The position numbers and the translations under genes are program-made. A stretch of DNA of 30,803 nucleotides from Gnomoniopsis sp. IMI 355080. Its lineage: Eukaryota; Ascomycota; Sordariomycetes; Diaporthales; Gnomoniaceae. The notes below the pieces were generated by a model, which saw nothing but the letters and a program-made list of their open reading frames with translations, had not been told where the DNA came from and searched no databases. The stretch covers positions 1 through 30,803 of the forward strand of contig JAPEVC010000320.1 of assembly GCA_027946555.1 (NCBI GenBank). Direction: 5' to 3'. Of the stretch, positions 20,531-30,224 are shown in pieces (within the stretch, counting starts at the first letter, position 1; each line of letters starts with the position of its first letter).

Positions 20531-22215
20531 GGTGGCCGTGATTCGACGGGATGGCTGTTTTGATGTATACTCCTAACGCCTCGTGTTCCGCGCCCGTCTA
20601 GTTAGGTATGCAATAGCAGTCGCATGCAAGAGGGTGGGCAGCGTTGGAAAAAAGTAGAAAGATGGTGATTACCCGGGCGGATGGCCACAGAGTATACCAG
20701 GTAGGAGGAAGCACAGCCCTGTGGTGTTGGGTTGGCCTTGGCAGAAGCGCAGAGATCGGACGAGAATTTCATTGGGCGCAGCGCGATTCAATCCAATCTA
20801 AGCTGATCCGCTGTGCGGCGTAAAGGACGGGAGTTCGTTTGATGGTACTGTACAACTGCCACACAGGAGTACGGGAAACCTAGCATTCCCCGAAGAAGGA
20901 CCACCCTGGTTTATGACGTTTTTAAGCTTTCTAGTCCCCCACCGTCAGTGCTATCCTTGTTTTCCTGCAATTGGCTCCGGACATGTCGGTCTTGTGGGGC
21001 ACAAAAAAGGTAGGCGTTATTCGAGTTTCAATGTACTATATTTCGGGCCACATGCTTGAGCCGCAGGAACACCCAAACTTGTAGAACACTTGCTTGTCCA
21101 GAAGTGTGTGGATCAAAGTCATAAATGCACATCGTCTCTGATTATCTTTGTCAGAAATAATCCTGGGCATACAAAATGGAAGCCGAATCTTTTGCAACAA
21201 CAATTGAGCCTCGCAAGCAGCCAACTGAGATTGATCAACGTGGGACGTCCTTGCTGAGCCGCGCGCTATGCCAGGCACCAGCCCGATGAAGGCCAATTAT
21301 TTCCTAGGTATCTAGATAGTAATACGTAGGCCTGGAAACCTCCGTGTGGATTGAAGAACAGAGAAGAGGGCTAAGTCTCAATCCCGGTCGGAATGAACAT
21401 TGGGTGTGGCTGTATCGCTCTTTTTTTTTCACCACCACAATAGGTGGAGTACCGTCTACTCGAAACAGGTCATTTTGTGCGGGGATAATCATGCATGCCC
21501 ATCTTGAAGGCTGTCTGGCGATATGGCAACCCGCAATGCAAGCAAGCGCTTCTGTCCCAAATCTTGGGGTAGCTAGGCATCTACCGCGTGCCGCCGACAG
21601 ATATACACATGCATCATGATCGCAGCCCAGCGATTTCTCAATTCCAGGCAAATACATCACCAGCATATCAGCTGACAACCGAGCTTCACTCAAGGTACCA
21701 TAAATGGAAACCAGTGTGGGTTCAGGTAGTGCGGTACACCATCGACGGGTACTTCTTTGGCATTTGTACTCCTCCTAGCTCACAGATCCACCGCATTCGG
21801 CGCACGCAGTGTGTGGCTTTGCCATACCGTGTGCGCAGCATCTCAGAACCACTACACTGCCTTTTGGTCGTTAGGCCATAGATTCGTCGTAATGGCTAAT
21901 CCCTACACATACCATCGTGACCGCGCAATCGCGCTCTCAGTGCTGCCATCCTCGCCAACGTCCATCTGACCCTGTGAATATTGTCGGATGGTTGTAAGAG
22001 GAGGCATTACTTGGTTGGTCAACCGAGCGAGCCCGGCAGCGCAGGAAGTCAAATATGACGGCTGTTGGACCGCCAGTTTGGCGTCCGCGCCCGAGACGTA
22101 CCAAGTCGGTCCGAGTACTGGGCCACGACTTCCACATGAAGTCTCTTATGTCACATAGCCTTGGGGCCAGCTTGGTGTCGTGTTGATCTGATGGTCGCCT
22201 GTAGAATCCAGTCGC
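20531..22215. other. intergenic region: syntaxin promoter and IMP4 3' side
   Basis: No gene is supported in this 1.7 kb. The left end should hold the syntaxin promoter and the right end the 3' untranslated region of IMP4. CCTAGGTATCTAG is found at 21304-21316, and a 9-T run at 21421-21429. The largest frame (minus, 21304-21693) has no recognisable domain and overlaps several others. Confidence 0.55.
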
Positions 22216-23161
22216 TCACAGGAAATTCTTCTTCTTGCTCGTACGCGTGTACTGATTGAGATGCCACTCGGCGTCGCCATCCTTGTTGTCCAGAGCTCCG
22301 CCTCGTATCTCGAACGGCCGAAGGCTCATCCTGGGTCCGACTTCACTGAGTTCGCAAGAGTCATAAGATGTGCGAACGAAGACGTGATGCCTCACTTCTA
22401 TGATGTCGTCAACGTTTTTGAAAGTGACAATCCTGCCGCTCTTGGGCTTCTCGGTCGCCAGCGGCAGTGGTGGAAATAGATGCTTGAGAACCTTGACAAT
22501 CCTCTCACCCGTTGATGTGGTGAAGCCTTCAAAAATGAGATGCGGATAGCTCTCGGAGACAGTGCCGCGCAAGCTGTTAGGGATATCGCCACGCAGGAGA
22601 ACGTTGTGGAGGGAGAAAGAGACCGTTGGTCCGTGTGGCAGGTGGGAGACAGTCATCGCGGTAGGTGTTCCTCGATGCTCATGCAGCAGAACGATGTCGG
22701 TCAAGCCTCTGCTGTTACAAGAGCGGACAAGCTCTGGCAGGATGGTGTTGCCTCTGTTTAATCGGATAGCCGTTGGCATCAACAGACGAATCTCTTTGGA
22801 AAAAGCAGCCAGTCGACTCGAGGGCGACCGAGAAGTGGTTACGAGAATGCGAGGGTCGATAATGCCAGAAAGGGCCGCATATTCGTCGTCGAGGTCCAGC
22901 TGCTCCTTGTGGTCCGCCGACGTCTCGTCATAGGGCAGGTCTTTGCGCAGTTGTGTGTCGTTTGCGATCGCTCGGTCGAGAGGTTTGCCGGTTGCGAGTG
23001 ATTCCCTCAGCTTGGCCCGTTTCTCGCTGATCTCGGCATCGCGAAGGAGCAGGGCTCTTCTGTAGAGATAGTCACGTCTCTGTCTGTTTTGCCTACGCTG
23101 TATAAGGAGTTACATGAGTACTTGAACCCTACAAAATGACACAGGTATTGCTCACAATCAT
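22216..23161 (-). CDS. IMP4: U3 small nucleolar ribonucleoprotein Imp4 (Brix domain)
   Basis: Model: exon 1 23161-23156 (only ATG ATT), intron 23155-23098 (donor GTGAGC, acceptor TATACAG), exon 2 23097-22216, giving 295 aa. Splicing yields MIRRQNRQRRDYLYRRALLLRD, which matches the conserved start of Imp4 proteins. Then come DDEYAALSGIIDPRILVTTSR, LLMPTAIRLNRGN, DIVLLHEHRGTPTAMTVSHLPHGPT and FSLHNVLLRGDI, the hallmarks of the Brix domain (from about residue 80 to near the end), and the C-terminal AEWHLNQYTRTSKKKNFL. In yeast Imp4 works with Imp3 and Mpp10 in the small-subunit processome, where U3 snoRNA base-pairs with the pre-rRNA for 18S maturation in the nucleolus. Its length matches the yeast protein (about 290 aa). 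The gene is divergent from UPF1, with about 0.8 kb between their ATGs. Confidence 0.95.
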
Positions 23162-23945
23162 CTCCAAAGTTAATGTGTGCTTGTATCAGCGTAGAGGCGT
23201 AGGAATTCGCAAACGCAGCGAGAGTGAGGGGCAGTCGCCTCGACAATTTGTTTGTAAGAGTTCGCAATGCTGTAAGCGGCCCTGAAGGAATGGTCTATGA
23301 AGTGGCCGATGAGCAGTAGCAGAGAATATAGTCGTCTGTCAGTATTATTGTATCGTTCTAGGTTCGAGATCAAAGTTGCGGAAGCGCAGTCATGTTCTGG
23401 ACTGCGAAAATATTCAGTACAAAACCGATAGAGGCCCAAGTTTTTCTTATCAGCCCCCGAATGGAACTAATAAGGCCCCCAGGTCCAAAAGTGGAGATCA
23501 GCCCGGCTACCCGCATCCCTGTCTCCTGCAAGTGGGCTGCCCGTGCAGCCGAACCTCATTCTTTTCGCGGCGTGAGGATTCCCTTCGACAATGCAGTATC
23601 GCATTCTTGTTGGAGACACGACACTGCCGCCGTCCAACCGTCCAACCGTCTCGCCGTGGTCCACGAGAAGAAAGAAGTGTTCGCGGCAGCTAGGATGTGA
23701 TTCTCATCTATAACTGCTACTACCATCATCATTTTCATTCAAGTGGAGGCTGTGACAGCTGCGGATACGTTCCTTGAGTGAAGGGTTCGTGGTGACTCCC
23801 CTCCTCCCAGCTTATTGAGACCCCTCCCCATGACACGGTGGACAGACGTTCCTTATTTCTTTCGAGACGCAAGAAGCTGTCAACGCTGACTCAACCAAGA
23901 GGTGTTTTCACAACAGAACAACCATCAACCAACGCCAGCATCAAC
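23162..23945. promoter_or_regulatory. divergent promoter region of IMP4 and UPF1
   Basis: Both genes start here and run outward, so the 784 bp must contain both promoters and leaders. No TATA box is obvious. CT-rich stretches (23800-23830) precede the UPF1 start, which is common in fungal promoters. A short upstream ORF lies at 23830-23889. Confidence 0.7.
23830..23889 (+). promoter_or_regulatory. possible upstream ORF in the UPF1 leader (19 codons)
   Basis: ATG at 23830 (context CCCCATGAC) opens a frame of 19 codons that ends with TGA at 23887-23889, 56 bases before the UPF1 ATG and in a different frame. It would count as a regulatory uORF only if transcription starts to its left, which the sequence does not show. 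Confidence 0.4.
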
Positions 23946-26900
23946 ATGGATGCTGCCTTCAACCATGTTGGCAACCATCTGATCTCCGACTCCGCCAGTA
24001 CCATCCAGGCCGATGGCTCTGATGCGCTCTCCAACATCGACCCTGACGAGAGTCTGCTCTACGGTCAGGCTGGAGGACGCAGGGGCCTTGGAACTGGTCG
24101 CCGACGAACCGACGACGACGATGTCGACAACGAGACAATCGGCGAAGACGACGACGATGAGAGCCTCGCAAACGCGCACGTCGGCGCCATGAGGGGGGTG
24201 CGACTTACCGATAATGAGGAAGAGAAAGAACTTCCAGCACATGCCTGCGCCTACTGTGGCATCCACTCCCCCGCTTCAGTCGTCAAGTGTCTGCCCTGCG
24301 GCAAGTGGTTTTGCAGTGGCCGTGGAGGCACAAACAGCGCTCACATAGTGAATCATCTTGTTCGCGCCCGCCACAAAGAGGTCCAACTACACCCTTCTTC
24401 AGCCATGGGCGACACCATTCTCGAATGCTACAACTGTGCAACCCGAAACGTTTTCATGCTCGGTTTCATCCCCGCCAAATCCGACACCGTTGTCGTCCTC
24501 CTCTGCCGTCAGCCTTGCGCCTCGAGCACGTCTACCAAGGATATGTCCTGGGATGTGTCGCGTTGGCAACCGCTTATCGAGTCACGCTCGTTCTTGGACT
24601 GGCTTGTGCCCCCTCCGTCTGACGCCGAACAACTGCGCGCTCGTCAGCTCACCCCTCCCACCATTGCGAAGCTCGAAGAGATGTGGAAGGAGGACGCCAA
24701 TGCCACCGTGGCAGACTTGGAGAAGGCCGCCAACGTGGATGACGATCCGCATCCAGTGCTTCTCCAATATGACGACCCGTACCACTATCAGAACATCTTT
24801 GGGCCTCTCGTCAAGATGGAATCCGACTACGACAAGAAGCTGAAGGAGGCTCAGGGTGAAGATGGTCTGCAGGTGAGCTGGACCATGGGTCTCAACGGAA
24901 AGCATATGGCGAGCTTCGTCTTGCCAAAAATGGAGTCGGGCGATGTCAAGCTCGCAGTCGGCGATGAGATGCGCCTCAAGTACAAGGGCGAGCTTCGGCC
25001 TAATTGGGAGGGTGTCGGCTATGTCATGAAGATTCCCAACAACCAGAGCGACGAGGTTACTTTGGAGCTCCGCAAGACTGGTAGTGACAAGTCTGTTCCG
25101 ACCGAGTGCACCCACAACTTTTCCGCCGAGTATGTCTGGAAGGCCACCTCCTACGACCGTATGCAGCTCGCCATGAAGAACTTCGCGCTGGATGAGAGGA
25201 GTGTCTCTGGTTTCCTCTTTCACAAACTGCTTGGCCACGAAGTCCAGGTCGCGCCGACCAAGTCGCAGATGCCTCGCAAATTTACCGCACCAAATCTTCC
25301 TGATCTGAATACTAGTCAGGTCAATGCCATCAAGGCCGTCCTGTCTCAGCCTCTGAGCTTGATTCAGGGTCCACCAGGAACTGGCAAAACAGTCACTTCG
25401 GCAACTATCATCTTCCATCTTGCCAAGATGACCAGTGGCCAGGTGCTTGTTTGCGCCCCATCGAATGTTGCCGTCGACCAACTTTGCGAGCGTATTAACA
25501 TGACTGGTCTCAAGGTCGTACGTTTGACGGCCAAATCTCGCGAGGACGTAGAGTCATCTGTCAAGTTCCTCTCTCTGCACGAGCAGGTGCGCTCGCTGGC
25601 TGAGGACATGAGTTCGGAGCTAGGCAAGCTCACAACTCTGAAAAACGAGTACGGCGAATTAAAGAGCCACGATGAGAAGAAGTTCAAGCAACTTACCAAG
25701 GCCGCCGAGAAGGAGGTCTTGACTAATGCCGATGTCGTGTGCTGTACCTGCGTGGGTGCCGGTGACCCTCGTCTGACGAAGATGCAGTTCCGAAGTGTTC
25801 TAATCGACGAGTCAACCCAGTCGGCAGAGCCCGAGTGTATGATCCCACTTGTTCTAGGTTGCAAACAGGTTGTCTTGGTGGGCGACCACAAGCAGCTAGG
25901 CCCTGTTATCATGAACAAGAAGGCTGCGAAAGCAGGCCTCAACCAGTCCTTATTCGAGCGACTGGTAAAGCTCGGGCACGTGCCGATACGTCTAAACGTC
26001 CAGTACCGCATGCACCCCGGTCTGTCCGAGTTTCCCTCGAATATGTTCTACGAGGGCTCCCTCCAGAATGGCGTAACCATTCATGAGCGTCTGCGCAAGG
26101 ATGTCGACTTCCCCTGGCCCGTCGCAGAGACTCCAATGATGTTCTGGTCCAACCTGGGCAACGAGGAGATTTCGGCCTCAGGTACCTCGTACCTCAACCG
26201 CACCGAGGCATCGAACGTCGAGAAGGTGGTCACACGTTTCCTTAAAGCTGGTGTCAAGCCTCTCGATATCGGCGTCATCACTCCATATGAAGGTCAGCGC
26301 AGCTACATTGTCAGCACTCTCCAGACTACAGGGACATTCAAGAAGGAGAGTTACAAGGAGGTCGAGGTCGCATCTGTCGATGCTTTCCAGGGTCGTGAGA
26401 AGGACTTCATTGTTCTCTCTTGTGTACGTTCCAACGACACTCAGGGCATTGGTTTTCTTTCCGATCCTCGGCGTCTCAACGTTGCACTCACCCGAGCAAA
26501 ATACGGTATTGTGGTCATCGGAAACCCAAAGGTCCTTTCCAAACACGAACTATGGCACTACCTCCTGGTGCATTTCAAAGACCGCAAATGTCTTGTAGAA
26601 GGCCCTCTCACCAACCTGCAGACCTCCCTGCTACAGTTTGGCCGGCCAAAGACCAGCTATCGCCCGCAGCGATTTGGTCCAGTCGGACAGCAAACGGGCT
26701 ATGCGAACGGCGGCTATGCCGGCGCGAATGGTTCCACTCGTGACTTCGACTCACAGTCCATGGTTTCGTACGTTCCGGACGACGTCTCTTCCCTTCACAG
26801 CTCTGCCCTTGGAGGTGCTGGCTTGAACTCAGCGTACCCTCAAATGTTCTCGAGCTTCAGTCCCGACGCCTGGCCCGGTCTTCCTGGTGTTGGACCAGCT

Positions 26901-27236
26901 GGTCGGTCGAATGGCAAGACCCGAGGTAGAGCTACCGAGAGCATCGCAGGAGAGAGCGTTGCCAACAGTGAGTTCACTGATGCCAGTGCTAGCGTTATCG
27001 GCGGAAAAGGAATTGGCCAAGGTGGCGCCAGCCTGGGTTCAGGTCTTCAGGATGCCATCGGTTTCTCGCGCCCGACATCGTACAGCCAGAGTGACCGGCT
27101 TCGTCAATACGTCGAAGGTGTAGGCAGCAGTCGTCTTGGAATCAACAACGGGTACCTCCGCCGAGACGATGATGAGAAGAGCATCAGTACTGCGTTCCAC
27201 AGCCAGATCAGCGGCCCAGGTTTCGATGGAATTTGA
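23946..27236 (+). CDS. UPF1: ATP-dependent RNA helicase Upf1 (nonsense-mediated decay)
   Basis: A single exon of 1096 aa, the usual size for the protein in filamentous fungi. An acidic N-terminus (DDDDVDNETIGEDDDDES) leads to the Cys/His-rich domain (about 99-260; CAYCGIHSPASVVKC, CGKWFC, CYNCATRNVF), which binds Upf2. The superfamily 1 helicase core follows: motif I GPPGTGKT (475-482), motif II DEST (621-624), GDHKQLGP (646-653), QYRMHP (686-691), VDAFQGREKDFI (from 811) and NVALTRAK (845-852). The C-terminal 200 residues are Gly/Ser-rich with scattered SQ sites, which in other species are phosphorylated by SMG1-like kinases; a fungal equivalent is not assumed. The protein degrades mRNAs with premature stops, working with Upf2/Upf3 on terminating ribosomes. 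The first ATG of the frame is at 23946; the open frame upstream to 23838 has no ATG. It is divergent from IMP4, and the same window holds an exon-junction Btz protein. Confidence 0.97.
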   Translation: MDAAFNHVGNHLISDSASTIQADGSDALSNIDPDESLLYGQAGGRRGLGTGRRRTDDDDVDNETIGEDDDDESLANAHVGAMRGVRLTDNEEEKELPAHACAYCGIHSPASVVKCLPCGKWFCSGRGGTNSAHIVNHLVRARHKEVQLHPSSAMGDTILECYNCATRNVFMLGFIPAKSDTVVVLLCRQPCASSTSTKDMSWDVSRWQPLIESRSFLDWLVPPPSDAEQLRARQLTPPTIAKLEEMWKEDANATVADLEKAANVDDDPHPVLLQYDDPYHYQNIFGPLVKMESDYDKKLKEAQGEDGLQVSWTMGLNGKHMASFVLPKMESGDVKLAVGDEMRLKYKGELRPNWEGVGYVMKIPNNQSDEVTLELRKTGSDKSVPTECTHNFSAEYVWKATSYDRMQLAMKNFALDERSVSGFLFHKLLGHEVQVAPTKSQMPRKFTAPNLPDLNTSQVNAIKAVLSQPLSLIQGPPGTGKTVTSATIIFHLAKMTSGQVLVCAPSNVAVDQLCERINMTGLKVVRLTAKSREDVESSVKFLSLHEQVRSLAEDMSSELGKLTTLKNEYGELKSHDEKKFKQLTKAAEKEVLTNADVVCCTCVGAGDPRLTKMQFRSVLIDESTQSAEPECMIPLVLGCKQVVLVGDHKQLGPVIMNKKAAKAGLNQSLFERLVKLGHVPIRLNVQYRMHPGLSEFPSNMFYEGSLQNGVTIHERLRKDVDFPWPVAETPMMFWSNLGNEEISASGTSYLNRTEASNVEKVVTRFLKAGVKPLDIGVITPYEGQRSYIVSTLQTTGTFKKESYKEVEVASVDAFQGREKDFIVLSCVRSNDTQGIGFLSDPRRLNVALTRAKYGIVVIGNPKVLSKHELWHYLLVHFKDRKCLVEGPLTNLQTSLLQFGRPKTSYRPQRFGPVGQQTGYANGGYAGANGSTRDFDSQSMVSYVPDDVSSLHSSALGGAGLNSAYPQMFSSFSPDAWPGLPGVGPAGRSNGKTRGRATESIAGESVANSEFTDASASVIGGKGIGQGGASLGSGLQDAIGFSRPTSYSQSDRLRQYVEGVGSSRLGINNGYLRRDDDEKSISTAFHSQISGPGFDGI

Positions 27237-28972
27237 TCTTGACAAGGGAAAGCAAATGACGCTCTGATCATTTGCAGCAGCAACTCTTTGCTTTTCGAAA
27301 GCATCGCGTACCAAATTTGAACCTGGCGTCGCCTACTCAAGGACGGACGGGCCACAGCGGTATGATGCAGTCACACAGGACTTCGTATCACTGTCGGCTG
27401 CGCGGAACGGGGGGCTCTTAAGACAATCAGCTCGTCCAGTGTGCCCAGTCTGCGAATGGGATTCCGACCGTTCGTCTTCAACACAGTCGAATGAGGATCT
27501 GTTGACCACGGCTGAGGTCAAAAGCCTGGATTTTGCCTACCCGTGTGAGGGAGCGCATGAAAGCGACAAGGGGGAGGTAGGCGCTTAAGATGTTCTAGTT
27601 CGGAGACGAAGGAGCAGAGGAAGCCACGGACAATTTATACTGGCCGTATTTGAGAGCTAGGGAGGAAACCTACTGTCGACATTTCAAGTCTCGATTCAGG
27701 TCTGTCGTAATCGAGATGACAGAGTCAATCTCGCCCATGCTGTTAGGTCATCCACCTTTAGATGGCTTGGAATTGGAGATGGTATCAGCATTGCTACCAG
27801 CAAGCCACTTGCTAGGGAACATAAAACATGGACAAGACGTCCTTGTGGAGGCTGGCTGTCCTGCCCAGTACATAGATGGTGAGAGGATCGAGCAGCAACC
27901 TATGGCATTAGTTCCGCAGAGTCTTTAGTTATTTGCTTCGGCACAACGTCACTCGTTTTGTTTATTACTTCTACGGTCTCAAGTGAAGTCTTCGCATAGC
28001 TATGCCACGCTGCAAATTGATGTCCCCTAGGGAACCGGAGAGTATCAAAATTTGCTTTCGAATATTCTTTCGACGGTCGCTAAAGACGAGAAGCGATTTT
28101 AGGGGGTTTGCCCGATGGAGTCTGTGTTTTTGGCACTCTGTTTTCAGTTACCCCAACGGGGTCTTGTTGTTCCTCCCACTCCCAGAATCTTTGAATTGGT
28201 GGGGGGGGGTTGGTTCTCGGAGGTAAGGTTGGGTTTCTTCGAACCCAGGAGCTCGGTCAGAAGAAATGCTCCTGGGACATTGAGACTTGGTTGTGTGAAG
28301 AAAGCTTAACACCACTGAATTCGACACGAATTCGAATGCGCTCCAGTCCTGTTCCGGCAGCCTCTTGGTTCGCACTGACATGATGGCAAAGGGCTACATG
28401 CATTTATCTTGAACATCAGACCTGACTGCCTTGCCTGTCAACATTGATGTATATATAATCAAACCGGTTGGCACGAAGCTATAATAAACAGGGAGAGAGC
28501 GAGAGCGAGCTGTCCCGGGACGCAATATGAAACACAACAAAGCCATGTCAAGAGCGGCCAACAGTCCTAAAGCATTGAGGAGGTGTTACAAGAGCAGCTG
28601 GTCGGCCCTGACGACACCTCCCAGGTAGGGTACCTCAAAGACTTTCCAAACTCAGTCCAACTTTCATATGGGGTCCTTCTACAGAGTTTTCATTTTGCTT
28701 CCTCGTGGGTGCACATAATTCACTCGGTCGGTTGGCTGGAAGGCAGTAAAGCTGTTTGTACTGTTCAGTCTAGATATATACATGTTTATATATATCGAGA
28801 CTTACGTCACAGGCCCGACCTAAAAGCGACCCCTGGAAATACGGACCTTGCGAAGAAGACTTCCGACTGGGCTGACTCGGAGAATATCCAAGGACGCTCC
28901 CAAGCAGGGCCCGCAGACCTCTAACTTTCAAGCCTGCATTTCGTTAAGCATATATGCCATCGCCAGACCGCA
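27237..28972. other. intergenic region with inverted-repeat cluster, no gene seen
   Basis: This 1.7 kb follows the UPF1 stop and precedes the AhpC/TSA-like gene, both on plus, so it should hold the UPF1 3' untranslated region and the next promoter. Frames at 27650-27928 and 28583-28924 lack an ATG start and resemble nothing I know. The middle (28150-28333) is rich in perfect inverted repeats. A 9-G run sits at 28201-28209, and AATAAA occurs near 28484. Confidence 0.55.
28150..28333. repeat. cluster of four inverted repeats, two of them mutually exclusive
   Basis: (1) ACCCC 28150-28154 with GGGGT 28158-28162. (2) TGGGTT 28230-28235 with AACCCA 28242-28247. (3) CCCAGGAGC 28244-28252 with GCTCCTGGG 28268-28276, a perfect 9-bp stem with a 15-base loop. 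(4) GAATTCG 28317-28323 with CGAATTC 28327-28333 around ACA. Hairpins 2 and 3 share bases 28244-28247, so they could not form at once. No protein frame explains them. Confidence 0.75.
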
Positions 28973-30224
28973 ATGGCCTCGAATCCTCCGGCAGCTGATG
29001 CGGTTCCAACACCTGCAGACGCCAGCCAACAGGCCAGCGACACCTCCGCCGCACAAGCACAAGCACACATGACGACCGCCTCGGACAAGACGGACGGATC
29101 GACGACCAAGGAAAAGACCGCCCTGGAGCCCTCTCTTCCTATCACCTCACAAGACAAGGCGACAGCCAGCGCTCAACCTGACGATGACGTGAACCCGCCG
29201 GACTTTCAGGGCGAGGTTCTCACTAACAATGAGCTGCCCTCACCGGAAACCATCCGCCGAATAGGCGACTACATTGTGCTGGATCGGCATGGAAAGACGC
29301 ACACATTCAAGAGCTTGTACACAGGTCGCAATGTTGCCCGGAGGGTGCTGATCATATTTGTGCGGCACTTCTTCTGTGGGGTAAGTCCTTTCTGCCTTCC
29401 CATCTTGTTGGGTCCGTAGATATCCAGCGAAGCGCTCACCAATCATCTGCTGGGCTTGATAGAATTGCCAAGAATACCTCCGATCCCTCTCCGCCTCCAT
29501 CAACGCTGAGGCTCTCCTGGGCCTACCCATCAGCACCTTCATAGCAGTGATAGGTTGCGGCGACCCTGCCCTGATCGATATGTACGCTTCGGAGACCGAT
29601 TGCCCGTACCCGATCTACGCGGACCCTACCAGAAAATTATACCAAGAGCTGGGCATGGTCAAGACGTTGGCTCTGGGGCAGCGTCCTGCGTATATGAATA
29701 AGAGCTTGCTCAAGAGCTCGCTGGACAGCATCGTGCAAGGCGTGAAGCAGATCAAAAGTGGACTCGCCATCAAGGGTGGCGACCAGAGGCAGATTGGAGG
29801 GGAATTTCTCTTCGAGCCGGTGGACCTGCGGAGTCCGGACGGGAGCCCAGTACAGCAGTTTGACCGGAGACTTGAGGCTAATGACTCGAAAGACGTCACG
29901 AGCGAGACAAAGAGCAAGCTTAGCAGCGATGCCGTCAACAAGCACAGCCGCACGACGAGCGTCACGGACAACGACAACGACGAGATTGAGGAACCTCACC
30001 TAGTGGAAGAGAAGAAGGTTACCTGGTGTCACAGGATGAAGACAACGAGGGACCATGCCGAGATACCTGAGCTTATGGAGATCCTAGGACTCAATGGCCA
30101 GGGGAAACCCATCAAGGACCAGAAACGTTGGTCGAAGGCCCTCGAGACGAGAAAAGGAACGGGCTTGAGCATGGCGAGTCACATGAGCCACGCAAGCCAG
30201 CAGAAAGTCAGTGAAGAAGCCTGA
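28973..30224 (+). CDS. AhpC/TSA-like (PRXL2/AAED1-type) thioredoxin-fold protein
   Basis: Model: exon 1 28973-29380, intron 29381-29462 (GTAAGT...GATAG), exon 2 29463-30224, giving 389 aa. Residues 1-80 are Ala/Thr/Ser-rich and probably disordered. The fold begins near GDYIVLDRHGKTHTFKSLY (about 98-116). VLIIFVRHFFCG joins across the intron to NCQEYLRSLSA, forming a C-G-N-C redox motif with the intron between Gly and Asn. Then FIAVIGCGDPALIDMYASETDCPYPIYADPTRKLYQELGM matches the AhpC/TSA_2 family (PRXL2/AAED1-like), whose members are predicted oxidoreductases of mostly unknown substrate. The last 120 residues are charged (SDAVNKHSRTTSVTDNDNDEIEE) with a conserved-looking WCHRMKTTRDHAEIPELMEILGL block. 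Loss of true peroxiredoxin active-site features means peroxidase activity should not be assumed. An alternative start is Met33. Confidence 0.86.

Noticed and set aside
23838..23945. Upstream extension of the UPF1 frame
   Set aside because: It begins with GTG and contains no ATG; nuclear fungal genes start at ATG, here 23946.
24582..26011. Two long minus-strand open frames (299 and 215 codons)
   Set aside because: They are antisense to the UPF1 helicase core, which is clearly coding on plus.
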